Shown here: positions 25,768 through 34,324 of the stretch, one piece after another
Numbering within the stretch: position 1 is the stretch's first letter
Layout of the letters: every line of letters begins with the position of its first letter
Assembly (NCBI GenBank): GCA_016790575.1
Contig: JAEUOU010000015.1
Span: 1 to 64,000 of the forward strand
Source of the DNA: Burkholderiaceae bacterium
GTDB lineage: Bacteria > Pseudomonadota > Gammaproteobacteria > Burkholderiales > Burkholderiaceae_C
Direction of reading: 5' to 3'
Length of the DNA: 64,000 nt
The notes under the pieces: generated by a model
The model's database searches: none
Seen by the model: only the letters and a program-made list of their open reading frames with translations
What the model was told of the DNA's origin: nothing
Position numbers and translations under genes: made by a program

Positions 25768-28068
25768 TCAGCGTGACACGTCGGTCAGGATACCCGCGCC
25801 GTCCCGCCGCTGCAGCCGGTACGGCGGCAAGCCCTTGAGCATGCGACGGCCGTAGCCCTGGCGCAAGAGCCGCGCGTCGTAGCAGACCACCACCGCCTCG
25901 TCGGTCTCGGTGCGCAGCGCGCGGCCGGTCCACTGCAGCAGCCGCGCGCCGGTCGCCGGCACCACCAGTTCGCTGAACGGGTCGCGGCCTTGCGCCTTGA
26001 GCCAGTCGGCGCGCGCCTGGCCCACCGGGTCGCTGGGCGAGGCGAACGGCAGCTTGGTGATGAACACCCATTCGCACAGCTCGCCCGGCAGGTCCAGCCC
26101 CTCGCCGAAGGACTGCAGGCCGAACAGGATCGAGGCCCCGCCGTCGGCGACCCGCTCGGCGTGGCGCCGCAGCAGTTGGGTGCGCGAAGACTCGCCCTGC
26201 ACCAGCACCTTCTCGCGCAGGTCGCTGTGCGAACCGCGTTCGAGCAGGTCCTGCGCGCGCTTCATCAGCGCCTTCGAGGTGAACAGCACCAGCGCACCGC
26301 GCCGGACTTCCCGCAGGTCGTCCATCAGCAGGTCAAGCATCTCGCGCGAGTAGCCCTCGACGTCCTTGGGGTCGCTCTGCGTCTGCACCACCACCAGCCG
26401 GCCCTGGCCCGCATGGTCGAACGGGCTCTGCACCTCGCGCGCCTTCACGTCCTCGTCGAACGCCAGCCCGCTTTCGTGCAGGAAATGGTCGAAGCCGCCG
26501 CAGGTGACCAGCGAGGCCGAGGTCGCGACCGCGGCCCGCACCTTGCTCCAGAGGTGGGCGCGCAGCAGGCCGCCCGGGTTGAGCGGACAGGCGTGGGCAC
26601 TGAGCGTGACCAGGCCGTTCTGGATGCCGGCTTCGAGCCACTTGGCCAGCGGCGCCTGGCCTTCCAACGGGGCCTGCAGCCAGAGGTCGGCGGTCGCGGC
26701 CATGTGCTGCAGGCGTGGCGCAAACGTGCCGATGCGGCTGTAGAGCTGAGCGCAGCGCGGGGCGTCGCCCGGGTCGTCACGCGCCAGCACCTTCAGTTGC
26801 GCCGCGATCAGCTCGAATTCCTTGAGCAACGCGCCCGCGCGGCTGGCGATCTGGCCCACGGTGTCTTCCCAGTCGGCGGGCAGCACGCCGCCGTCGAGTC
26901 GTTCGGTCGCATTGGGCACGTTGAATTCGAAACCGGCACCGCCGTCGCGCCCGTTGCGCGGACGCATGCCGCCCTGTTTGCCCGACAGCGCCAGCCACTC
27001 GGGCGACTCGGCCAGCCGCGCCATCGCGCGCCGCGCCAGCTCGGCCTGCGCGGCCTTGAGCTCGCGCGCCAGTACGGTCACGTCCACCCCCAGCGGGTGG
27101 GCGATGGCGCCGGCCACGTCGGTCACGGCGCGCGGCAGCTTGTCGAGCCAGCCACCGCGCATCAGGTCCATGCTTTCGGTGAACTGGCCCTGCGCGACGC
27201 TGCCCAGGTGGTGCGCCTCGTCGAACACCAGATAGCAGTCGGACGGGTCGGGCAGCGCGTGCAGGCCCAGCGTCGAGAGCAACAGGTCGTGGTTGACCAC
27301 GATCACCTGCGACTGCGCCAGCTTGGCGCGCGAGCGGTAGTAGCTGCAGCCGTTGTAGCTGGGGCAGTGGCGCGCGGTGCAGGTGTGGCGCTCGGCCGCG
27401 ACGGGGGTCCAGACATCGCCCTCGGGCGGCTCGGCCAGGCGGTCGCGGTCGCCGTCCCAGTCGCCGCCGTCGAGCATCTGGCCCCAGCGCTCGTAGAGCC
27501 GGCCACGCTCGGCCCACACCCGCTCCAGCGCGTCGCCCCTGGGCTTGTCATCGGGCTCGTCGCCGAACAGGTCGGAGGTGGCCACGTCGCCGCCGGCCAT
27601 CTGGTCGAGCTTGAGGCGGCAGACGTAGCGCCCGCGCCCCTTGGCCAGGGTGAACACGAAGGGCTGCGGCAGCACGGCCGCCAGTGCGGGCAGGTCCTTG
27701 GCGATCAGTTGCTCCTGCAGCGCCACGGTGGCGGTGGAGATCATCACGCGCTTGCCCTGCGCCAGCGCCAGCGGGATCACGGTCGAGGCGTAGGCGGCCG
27801 ACTTGCCGACCCCGGTACCGGCCTGCACCACCGCGATGGCGCGCGGCCCGGCAGGCGGCGGGTCCTCGCCCTTCTCGGGTTTGGCGGGCCAGTCGACCAC
27901 GCTCAGGGTTTCGGCGATATGGGCCGCCATCTCGCGCTGGCCCGCACGCGGGCGAAAGCCCTCCAGTCGCGAGACCACATGATCGAAGGCGCCCAGCGCC
28001 AGGGCTTCGCGCGCCAGCGGTCCGCGCGGCGGACTGTTGGGGTCAGGGCTGGTGACGGAATCGGACAT
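25768..28068 (-). CDS. dinG: DinG-type ATP-dependent DNA helicase with Fe-S cluster
   Basis: 766 aa from ATG 28068; an in-frame TTG at 28083 is possible. Walker A is QAGTGVGKSAAYAS, the DEAH box VFDEAHHLG, and the 4Fe-4S cysteines are in YVCRLKLD, HTCTARHCPSYNGCSYY. Motifs V and VI are GEGLDLPGELCEWVFITKLPF and QWTGRALRTETDEAVV. It is a superfamily 2, XPD-like 5'-3' helicase that resolves R-loops and replication conflicts. It is first of a three-gene run and divergent from the patatin gene. Confidence 0.93.
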   Translation of the reverse strand: MSDSVTSPDPNSPPRGPLAREALALGAFDHVVSRLEGFRPRAGQREMAAHIAETLSVVDWPAKPEKGEDPPPAGPRAIAVVQAGTGVGKSAAYASTVIPLALAQGKRVMISTATVALQEQLIAKDLPALAAVLPQPFVFTLAKGRGRYVCRLKLDQMAGGDVATSDLFGDEPDDKPRGDALERVWAERGRLYERWGQMLDGGDWDGDRDRLAEPPEGDVWTPVAAERHTCTARHCPSYNGCSYYRSRAKLAQSQVIVVNHDLLLSTLGLHALPDPSDCYLVFDEAHHLGSVAQGQFTESMDLMRGGWLDKLPRAVTDVAGAIAHPLGVDVTVLARELKAAQAELARRAMARLAESPEWLALSGKQGGMRPRNGRDGGAGFEFNVPNATERLDGGVLPADWEDTVGQIASRAGALLKEFELIAAQLKVLARDDPGDAPRCAQLYSRIGTFAPRLQHMAATADLWLQAPLEGQAPLAKWLEAGIQNGLVTLSAHACPLNPGGLLRAHLWSKVRAAVATSASLVTCGGFDHFLHESGLAFDEDVKAREVQSPFDHAGQGRLVVVQTQSDPKDVEGYSREMLDLLMDDLREVRRGALVLFTSKALMKRAQDLLERGSHSDLREKVLVQGESSRTQLLRRHAERVADGGASILFGLQSFGEGLDLPGELCEWVFITKLPFASPSDPVGQARADWLKAQGRDPFSELVVPATGARLLQWTGRALRTETDEAVVVCYDARLLRQGYGRRMLKGLPPYRLQRRDGAGILTDVSR

Positions 28069-28157
28069 GGGTGCGTAAGGCAAAGCGCGATTCTCCCAGA
28101 GGCCGACGGGCAGGCCGGTTCACAATGGCCGCGATCACCCACATTCAGGAGGACAGC

Positions 28158-29240
28158 ATGGCCCGGCCATCCACCCGACCACCCGCGCCCAAACGCCGCA
28201 TCAACCTTGCGCTGCAGGGCGGCGGTTCACACGGTGCCTTCACCTGGGGCGTGCTCGACCGTCTGCTTGAAGAGGAATGGCTGGAGATCGCCGGTGTCAG
28301 CGGCACCAGCGCCGGCGCGATGAACGCGGTCGCCCTGGCGGCCGGCCTGATGGAGGGCGGCCGCACCGGCGCGCAGGCCGCCTTGCGCCGCTTCTGGGAA
28401 CGGGTGGCCGAAGCCTCCCCGTTCGCCCTGTTGCAGGGTGGCCCGATGGCGCCCTGGTTCGGTCCCTCAAGCCCTTGGATTCAGGCCTGGACGGCACCCT
28501 GGCAAAACAGCGTGCAGGCCTTCGCCAGCCAGCTCTCCCCCTACCAGTTCAATCCGCTGAATCTCAATCCGCTGCGTGACATCCTTGAAGACACGATCGA
28601 CTTCGCCCGCGTGCGCGGCTGCCACCGGACCCAGCTGTTCATCGCCGCCACGCGGGTCTCGACAGGTGAATTGCGTGTGTTTCGCCAGACCGAGCTGACG
28701 GCCGACATGGTCATGGCGTCGGCCTGCCTGCCCCTGCTGTTCCAGGCGGTCCAGATCGAAGGCGAAGCCTACTGGGACGGCGGCTACGCCGGCAACCCGA
28801 CGCTGCTGCCACTGATCAGCGACACCGACGCCGACGACCTTCTGCTGGTGCCGATCAACCCCAGCCGACGCAACGACGTGCCGACGCTGGCCGGCGACAT
28901 TCTTGACCGCGCCAACGAGGTGACCTTCAACGCCAGCCTGATCAAAGAGCTGCGCACCATTGCCCTGATCAAGGACGTCCTGCGGGACGCAGGGCGCCCC
29001 GACAGCGCCTACCGGCTGCCGCTGTTCCGACGGGTGGACGACCTGCGCCTGCACCGACTCGACACCGACGCCGCGCTGGCACCCTTCGGCGCCTCAAGCA
29101 AGCTGCAGACCGATCCGGCGTTCCTGCAGCGGCTTCACGCCATCGGCCGCCAGGTCGCAGACGAATGGCTCAGCGCCAATGCCTCGGCCATCGGTCGACG
29201 CCCGACCGTCTCGCTCGATGCGGCCTGGCCGGGCGCCTGA
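28158..29240 (+). CDS. Patatin-like phospholipase
   Basis: 360 aa from ATG 28158, preceded by a strong CAGGAGGA site. The oxyanion loop is LALQGGGSHGAFTWGVLD, the nucleophile elbow GVSGTSAGAMNAVAL (Ser-Asp dyad), and the catalytic Asp is in YWDGGYAGNP. No signal peptide or membrane anchor is visible. Members hydrolyse acyl esters of phospholipids or polyhydroxyalkanoate. The chain resembles the RssA/alpha-beta hydrolase group of about 350-390 aa. No neighbour gives a pathway. Confidence 0.9.
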   Translation: MARPSTRPPAPKRRINLALQGGGSHGAFTWGVLDRLLEEEWLEIAGVSGTSAGAMNAVALAAGLMEGGRTGAQAALRRFWERVAEASPFALLQGGPMAPWFGPSSPWIQAWTAPWQNSVQAFASQLSPYQFNPLNLNPLRDILEDTIDFARVRGCHRTQLFIAATRVSTGELRVFRQTELTADMVMASACLPLLFQAVQIEGEAYWDGGYAGNPTLLPLISDTDADDLLLVPINPSRRNDVPTLAGDILDRANEVTFNASLIKELRTIALIKDVLRDAGRPDSAYRLPLFRRVDDLRLHRLDTDAALAPFGASSKLQTDPAFLQRLHAIGRQVADEWLSANASAIGRRPTVSLDAAWPGA

Positions 29241-29330
29241 CGTCGTCTCAGGGTCACCCACACGGATGTGGGCCTGGATGCCCCGGGCCGCTAACATGCG
29301 CGCACCGTCGCACCGCCGGCCCCACTGGAA

Positions 29331-30107
29331 ATGCCCATGCCACCCTTCGCCCACCACCTCCCTGTCGCCGCCCTGCTGACGGCGCTGACCAGCCAGCCGG
29401 TCATGGCACAGCCCGCCCCGGCGACCCCGCCCGGGGAAAGCACCGTGAGCGTCGGACTGATGACGACGAGCGAATGGCGGCCGTATCGCGGCGTCGGCAA
29501 CACGACCAGCCTCTTTCCCTTGCTGCAGTATGAAAACGCCTGGCTGGACATCTGGGGGCCGGGGGCGGACATCAAGCTCAAGGACGATGGTCCGCTGGCC
29601 GTCATGCTGCGGGCGCGTTACGCCGACACCGGGTACGACGCCAGCGACAGCGAGGCGCTCGCTGGCATGAAGGACCGCAAGAACAGCGTCTGGCTGGGCA
29701 CCAAGCTGCAGTGGCGCACCGCCGTCGCGCACACCTCGCTGGAGTGGCTGACCGACGGCTCACGTCACAGCAAGGGACAGCAGGCCAAGCTCTGGGTCGA
29801 GACCATGATGCACGCCGGTCCGGTCCGCATCGTGCCGCGCGCGGGATTGCAATGGCAGGACGCCAAGTATGTGGACTACCACTTCGGCGTGACCGCCGCC
29901 GAGGCCACCGCCACCCGGCCAGCCTACCGCGGCCACTCGGTGCTGAACACCGAACTGGGCGCACGCTTTCTCTACACGTTCACGCCGTCACAGTCGGGTT
30001 TCGTTGACCTGAGCGCCACCGCGCTGGGTTCCGCCATCCGCCGCAGCCCGATCGTCGAGCGCAGTTGGGTGCCGGCGGTGCGGGCGGGGTACGTCTACCG
30101 CTTCTGA
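29331..30107 (+). CDS. MipA/OmpV-like outer membrane protein
   Basis: 258 aa with a signal peptide ending near VMAQPA (about residue 27). The mature chain has alternating beta strands: VSVGLMTTSEWRPYRG, FPLLQYENAWLDIWGPGADI, LGARFLYTF and a C-terminal VPAVRAGYVYRF ending in Phe, typical of beta-barrels. MipA scaffolds murein synthesis in E. coli and OmpV is a porin; the role here is not known. Confidence 0.75.
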   Translation: MPMPPFAHHLPVAALLTALTSQPVMAQPAPATPPGESTVSVGLMTTSEWRPYRGVGNTTSLFPLLQYENAWLDIWGPGADIKLKDDGPLAVMLRARYADTGYDASDSEALAGMKDRKNSVWLGTKLQWRTAVAHTSLEWLTDGSRHSKGQQAKLWVETMMHAGPVRIVPRAGLQWQDAKYVDYHFGVTAAEATATRPAYRGHSVLNTELGARFLYTFTPSQSGFVDLSATALGSAIRRSPIVERSWVPAVRAGYVYRF

Positions 30108-30116
30108 GCGTCCGGC

Positions 30117-30323
30117 TCAGGCCGGCGCATTGCGCTTGTCATCGGCGACCGCTTGCGGGGCGCCGCTGGGAACATAGGTCTCGCCGTGCGTGGCGAGGTA
30201 GTCGCGGATCAGCCGTCGCACGACCTGCGAGGGCGTCACATCCTGACGCGCGCAAAGACCCTCGAAGGCCTTTTTCTTGGCCGGGTCGATCAGGACCGTC
30301 AGGCGTGCGGTTTTGAGCTCCAT
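30117..30323 (-). CDS. Small ribbon-helix-helix protein (CopG/Arc-like)
   Basis: 68 aa. A short strand LKTARLTVLIDPAKKKAF is followed by helices (EGLCARQDVTPSQVVRRLIRDYL broken after the turn), the classic RHH arrangement with Thr-Pro-Ser-Gln at the helix N-cap. The tail is disordered. Such proteins are DNA-binding, often antitoxins, but no toxin gene lies next to it. The AT-rich inverted repeat upstream at 30371-30400 may be its operator. Confidence 0.75.
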   Translation of the reverse strand: MELKTARLTVLIDPAKKKAFEGLCARQDVTPSQVVRRLIRDYLATHGETYVPSGAPQAVADDKRNAPA

Positions 30324-30370
30324 CTGCGCATTCTAAGGACAAGGCCATCGGCAGAGGCCGAGTCCAACCG

Positions 30371-30400
30371 TATGTTAATCCTATTGACATATGATTAAAC
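30371..30400. promoter_or_regulatory. AT-rich inverted repeat between the RHH gene and DUF1275
   Basis: GTTAATC (30374-30380) and GATTAAAC (30393-30400) form a near-perfect inverted repeat around TTGACATAT, which contains a CATATG palindrome. On the minus strand TTGAAG-16-TAGGAT is a plausible promoter. This is an AT-rich island in GC-rich surroundings. Confidence 0.45.
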
Positions 30401-30439
30401 TTCAAAGCACGTCCATCCCGGCCAGCGCGCGGCCCGTCC

Positions 30440-31201
30440 ATGATCCAGAGCCTCACCCACAAGGTGCGCACCCGGCGCGCCAACCGCCAGCTCGGCGGCC
30501 TGCTCGCCTTCGTGGCCGGCGCCACGAATGCCGGCGGCTTCCTGGCCATCCAGCGCTACACCTCGCACATGACAGGCATCGTCTCGGAGATCGCCGACAA
30601 CCTGGTGCTGGGCAACCTGATGCTCGGCGCCGCCGGCCTGGCCGCCCTGCTGGCGTTCACCACCGGCGCGGCGACCACCGCCGTGCTGGTCAACTGGGCC
30701 CGGCGGCGCGGGCTGCACAGCGAGTTTGCGTTCTCCCTGATGCTGGAGGCCGTGCTGCTCCTGCTGTTCGGCCTGCTGGGAGCCAACCTGAACGCGCTGC
30801 TGCACGTGTTCCTGCCCGCCACCGTCCTGGTCCTGTCGTTCATCATGGGTCTGCAGAACGCGATCGTCACCAAGATATCCAAGGCCGAGATCCGCACCAC
30901 GCACGTGACCGGCATCGTGACCGATCTGGGCATCGAGCTGGGGCGGCTGATCTACTGGAACCGCGCCCCCGAGGCCAACCGGACACACTACGTGCAGGCC
31001 GACCGCGACAAGCTGGCCATCCATGCCTCCATCCTGGGCCTGTTCTTCGCCGGCGGACTGGCCGGCGCGCTGGCCTTCCAGCGCGCCGGCTTCATCGCCA
31101 CCGTGCCGCTGGCGCTGGTGTTGTGCGCCGTCGCCGCGCCGCCGCTGTGGAGAGACATTGGCGACCGATGGGCGCTGCTCAACCGGGGGCAGGGTCGGTG
31201 A
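30440..31201 (+). CDS. DUF1275 (YoaK) family membrane protein
   Basis: 253 aa with six likely membrane helices. The start LLAFVAGATNAGGFLAIQRY and the TSHMTGIVSEIADNL and TTHVTGIVTDLGIELG repeats are the DUF1275 signatures. They show an internal two-fold similarity around the Thr-His-Thr-Gly motif. Transport is suspected for the family but unproven. The start ATG 30440 was chosen because an upstream ATG at 30391 is in a different frame. Confidence 0.9.
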   Translation: MIQSLTHKVRTRRANRQLGGLLAFVAGATNAGGFLAIQRYTSHMTGIVSEIADNLVLGNLMLGAAGLAALLAFTTGAATTAVLVNWARRRGLHSEFAFSLMLEAVLLLLFGLLGANLNALLHVFLPATVLVLSFIMGLQNAIVTKISKAEIRTTHVTGIVTDLGIELGRLIYWNRAPEANRTHYVQADRDKLAIHASILGLFFAGGLAGALAFQRAGFIATVPLALVLCAVAAPPLWRDIGDRWALLNRGQGR

Positions 31202-31223
31202 ATGCCTTGAAAGGTTTCCTGTC

Positions 31224-31970
31224 GTGAACGGTGGCGACGGCGTGCGGATCGAGAACGACCGGTTCCTGCGGCGGCTGTGCTTCGGCGACACCGACGTCCA
31301 GAGCGCCATGGACCTGCGCGACCCGGACCGGCTGGTGCTCGAATACACGCGACTGATGATGGGCTTCCTGCTGTTCCAGCCCCGGCCGAGACACATCCTG
31401 ATGATCGGGCTGGGCGGGGGTTCCTTGCCCAAGTTCTGCCACCGCCACCTGCCCGAGGCCGACATCACGGTGCTCGAAGTCGATCCCTCGGTGCTGGCCC
31501 TGCGTGACCGCTTCGAGATCCCGCCCGACCAGCCCGGCTTCCGTGTCCTGCTCGGCGACGGCGCCACGCATCTGGCGACCGTGAACGACGCCAGCGTCGA
31601 CGTATTGCTGGTCGACGGATTCGATGCCGGTCGCATGGCGCCCTCGCTGGGCACCCAGGGCTTCTACGCCGACTGCCGGCGGGTGCTGCGCAGCGGCGGC
31701 GTGATGGTCGGCAACCTGCACGAACTGGACCTGCAACTGGGCATCTTCCTGGACCGCATCGGCCAGTGTTTCGACCGCAATGCGGCCTACGTTCCTGCCC
31801 GCGAGTGCGGGAACTGCGTGGTGTTCGCGCGCCGGGAGGTCGCGCTGTCGAGCCGGCTGCCGCGCCATCTTCGCCGGCCCGGCGCCATGCCCGAAGCCAC
31901 CTGGGTCGGCATCGAGGCGGCGCTGCACGACGTGTTGCGGACGGTGCGCGCCACGCGCCGATTTCCCTGA
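31224..31970 (+). CDS. Spermidine synthase-like methyltransferase-fold protein
   Basis: 248 aa from a GTG at 31224, 22 nt after the DUF1275 stop; GTG 31239 is an alternative. It has the polyamine synthase Rossmann motif ILMIGLGGGSLPKF, the acidic strand ITVLEVDPSVLAL, and VRVLLGDGATHL / VDVLLVDGFD in the expected order. The N-terminal beta-strand domain of true spermidine synthases is missing, as in many SpeE-like proteins of unknown substrate. Methyltransferase activity is equally possible. Confidence 0.8.
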   Translation: MNGGDGVRIENDRFLRRLCFGDTDVQSAMDLRDPDRLVLEYTRLMMGFLLFQPRPRHILMIGLGGGSLPKFCHRHLPEADITVLEVDPSVLALRDRFEIPPDQPGFRVLLGDGATHLATVNDASVDVLLVDGFDAGRMAPSLGTQGFYADCRRVLRSGGVMVGNLHELDLQLGIFLDRIGQCFDRNAAYVPARECGNCVVFARREVALSSRLPRHLRRPGAMPEATWVGIEAALHDVLRTVRATRRFP

Positions 31971-32000
31971 ACCCCGGGCGTCAGACGGACGCCGTCCCGC

Positions 32001-32006
32001 TACCAT
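32001..32006 (+). promoter_or_regulatory. Candidate -10 for leaderless mRNA of the OCD-family gene
   Basis: TACCAT preceded by GC, ending 7 nt before the ATG at 32013. The spacer CGCAGC has no ribosome site. Confidence 0.4.
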
Positions 32007-32012
32007 CGCAGC

Positions 32013-32981
32013 ATGCAGTTTTTCGACGCCGACGCCACCCGCACCGCCCTGCCATTCGACCGCCTGATCCCCGCCTTGCGCGAACGCTTCGCCGGCGGTT
32101 GCGAGGCGCCCGCCCGCCATGTGCATGACATCGTCAATCCGCTGGGCGAAGCGGGCCAGGACGCCGCCGGCCGACGGGTGACCTCGCTGATCATGCCGGC
32201 CTGGATACCGGGCAAGCACTACGGCGTGAAGATCGTCAACATCGCGCCCGGCAACGCACGTCGCGGGCTGCCGGGCCTGCACGCCACCTACCTGCTGTTC
32301 GACGCGCGCACCGGCGTGCCGCTGGCGCAGATGGACGGTGACGTGATCACCGCGCGGCGCACCGCCGCCGCGTCGGCGCTGGCGGGCACCTACCTGGCAC
32401 GCGAGCAGGCCAGCCATCTGGTGCTCGTCGGTGCGGGCCGGGTCGCGCGCCTGCTGCCGGCCGCCTGGAAGACGGTGCGTCCGATCGAACACGTGACGGT
32501 CTGGGCGCGCCGGGAGAGCGAGGCGCAGGCCCTGGCCGCCCAGTTGCAGCGCGAGGGTTTTTCGGCCAGCGCGACCCGCGACCTGGCCAGCGCCTGCGCC
32601 GCCGCCGACATCGTCAGTTGCGCCACCATGGCCAACGAGCCGGTGGTGCGCGGAAGCTGGCTGGCGCCGGGTGCGCACCTGGACCTGATCGGCTCGTTCA
32701 CGCCCGCGATGCGCGAGGCCGACGACGCCTGCTTCGAGCAGTCGCGCGTCTTCGTCGATACCGACGAGGCGCTGGAGAAGAGCGGCGATCTGCTGGTGCC
32801 GATGCAGCACGGCGTCTTCAGCGCCAACGAGATCCGCGGCACGCTGACCACGCTGGCGCGGGGCGTCGCCACCGGTCGAAAGTCCCCCGGCGAACGCACG
32901 GTGTTCAAGTCGGTCGGCAACGCGCTGGAGGACCTCGCGGCGGCGGTGCTGGTCAGCGAATCGGCGACCGCCCGCGCCTGA
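32013..32981 (+). CDS. Ornithine cyclodeaminase / mu-crystallin family protein
   Basis: 322 aa. The substrate face includes SLIMPAWIPGKHYGVKIVNI with the conserved Lys, and MDGDVITARRTAAASALAG. The NAD(P) motif is LVLVGAGRVARLLPAAW and the later DLIGSFTPAMREADD carries the conserved Asp. Members are ornithine cyclodeaminases, delta1-pyrroline-2-carboxylate reductases or alanine dehydrogenases; sequence alone does not separate them. It stands alone between the SpeE-like gene and gpx. Confidence 0.88.
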   Translation: MQFFDADATRTALPFDRLIPALRERFAGGCEAPARHVHDIVNPLGEAGQDAAGRRVTSLIMPAWIPGKHYGVKIVNIAPGNARRGLPGLHATYLLFDARTGVPLAQMDGDVITARRTAAASALAGTYLAREQASHLVLVGAGRVARLLPAAWKTVRPIEHVTVWARRESEAQALAAQLQREGFSASATRDLASACAAADIVSCATMANEPVVRGSWLAPGAHLDLIGSFTPAMREADDACFEQSRVFVDTDEALEKSGDLLVPMQHGVFSANEIRGTLTTLARGVATGRKSPGERTVFKSVGNALEDLAAAVLVSESATARA

Positions 32982-33022
32982 GGCGGCCGCCCGCGTTGCC
33001 GGCAGGGGCAAGACGCCCACCG

Positions 33023-33028
33023 GACAAT
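33023..33028 (+). promoter_or_regulatory. Candidate -10 for leaderless gpx mRNA
   Basis: GACAAT ends 7 nt before the ATG at 33035; the spacer CGCGCG has no ribosome site. Confidence 0.38.
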
Positions 33029-33034
33029 CGCGCG

Positions 33035-33625
33035 ATGCACACCACCCACCCCAACCTTCCCCGCCGCCGGTTCGCCCAGGGGTCGCTGGCCTTGCTTGCT
33101 GCGCCCTGGCTGGCCACCGGACACGCCCAGACCGCCGCCTGCCCGGCACTGCTGTCGCACCGGTTCCCGCGCCTGCAGGACGAGCAGCCGCAGGACCTCT
33201 GCCAGTACGCGGGCAAGGTGCTGCTGGTGGTCAACACCGCGAGCTATTGCGGCTTCACGCGGCAGTACGAAGGGCTGGAGGCGCTGTATGCGAAGTACGA
33301 GAAGCAGGGTCTGGTGGTGCTCGGCTTTCCGTCCAACGACTTCGGTCAGCAGGAGCCGGGCGGGTCCAAGCAGATCGCCGAGCTGTGTTTCAACACCTAC
33401 GGCGTGAAGTTCCCGATGTTCTCCAAGACCGTGGTCAAGGGCAGCGGCCGAAACGCGTTCTACGAACAGCTCGCCGCGGCCACCAAGGCCACGCCGCAAT
33501 GGAACTTCCACAAGTACCTCGTTGCCCGCGACGGCAAGAACGTCACCAGCTTCGCCAGCCAAGTCGAACCGGGCAGCGCCGAACTCACGCGCGCCGTCGA
33601 GGCTGCCCTCAAGCTCCGCGGCTGA
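33035..33625 (+). CDS. Exported glutathione peroxidase (Cys type)
   Basis: 196 aa. The N-terminus PRRRFAQGSLALLAAPWLATG is a twin-arginine-like signal, so a periplasmic location is likely, unlike most cytosolic bacterial GPx. The core has the peroxidatic Cys72 in VNTASYCGFT, the FPSNDFGQQEPG motif, and Trp-Asn in PQWNFHKYLV. A second Cys in ELCFNTYG is in the position that forms the disulfide in thioredoxin-dependent GPx. It reduces hydroperoxides. Confidence 0.92.
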   Translation: MHTTHPNLPRRRFAQGSLALLAAPWLATGHAQTAACPALLSHRFPRLQDEQPQDLCQYAGKVLLVVNTASYCGFTRQYEGLEALYAKYEKQGLVVLGFPSNDFGQQEPGGSKQIAELCFNTYGVKFPMFSKTVVKGSGRNAFYEQLAAATKATPQWNFHKYLVARDGKNVTSFASQVEPGSAELTRAVEAALKLRG

Positions 33626-33638
33626 GCCAGGACAGGAC

Positions 33639-33714
33639 GATCCGGCGCCGGGTCGCCCCACCCCGGATCAGCCCCCCAGGGGGCAGCGACCCGCGCAGCG
33701 GTGGAGCGTGGGGG
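33639..33714 (-). repeat. GC-rich 3'-end hairpin repeat, copy III
   Basis: Reads on the minus strand from directly after the marR stop: GCCCCCACGCTCC, a CCCCC-GGGGG hairpin, then arms GATCCGG / CCGGATC (33669-33663 and 33645-33639) around a 17-nt loop containing GGGGCGACCCGGC. Orientation is that of marR; gpx lies on the other side. Confidence 0.7.
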
Positions 33715-33715
33715 C

Positions 33716-34210
33716 TCAGTCTTCCAGCGGCGCCGGGCCAGCGCCAGCCGGGTTCAGCCGGCTGGCGCTGGCCTGCAGCCGTGCGATCAGTTCGCTGAAC
33801 TGCCGGCACTCTGCCTCGCTGAAGGGCGCGAGCAGATCCCGCTGGATCGCGGCGATGCGCGGGAACACCTCTCGGTAGACCCGCCGGCCCTCGTCGGTCA
33901 GGTAGACGTGCACCTCGCGCCGGTCGGACGGTTTGGGCTCCCTTCTCACCAGACCTTTATCGCTCAGGCGGGTGATGGCCCGCGAGGTCCGGGCGCGGTC
34001 GAGCATGGCGCGCTGCGCCAGTTCCGAGGACTGCACACCCTCCACATCCGCCAGGCAGGACAGCACCAGCCACTCGCGCCGCGTGATGCCGTAGTCGCGC
34101 TCGCACATGCGCACCACCAGCGGCCGGGCCGTGGCGTGGATGCGGAAGAGGCGGTAGAGCAACAGGTCGTTCTGCTGCTGCGGATACCGCAGCGGATCGT
34201 TGGCGCTCAT
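33716..34210 (-). CDS. MarR family transcriptional regulator
   Basis: 164 aa from ATG 34210. The winged HTH spans about 35-105: ITRREWLVLSCLADVEG, SSELAQRAMLDRARTSRAI and the wing DRREVHVYLTDEGRRVY. It is divergent from the Bug-type binding protein and sulfatase genes and probably controls them. The ligand is unknown. Confidence 0.92.
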   Translation of the reverse strand: MSANDPLRYPQQQNDLLLYRLFRIHATARPLVVRMCERDYGITRREWLVLSCLADVEGVQSSELAQRAMLDRARTSRAITRLSDKGLVRREPKPSDRREVHVYLTDEGRRVYREVFPRIAAIQRDLLAPFSEAECRQFSELIARLQASASRLNPAGAGPAPLED

Positions 34211-34240
34211 GGGCGATGGAGGGTCAGGGAAAACACCGGG

Positions 34241-34270
34241 AACGATTGATTTCTGCAATTGATTGTCTCT
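34241..34270. promoter_or_regulatory. AT-rich operator-like patch between marR and the binding protein gene
   Basis: Two direct copies of ATTGATT (34245-34251, 34258-34264), 13 nt apart, in an AT-rich patch within a GC-rich region. It is placed as expected for control of the divergent pair; binding is inferred. Confidence 0.35.
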
Positions 34271-34324
34271 CTCTAGCATGCGTGGCAGCAGCGGGGAAAC
34301 ACCCGCGCCCACCGGAGACAAACC

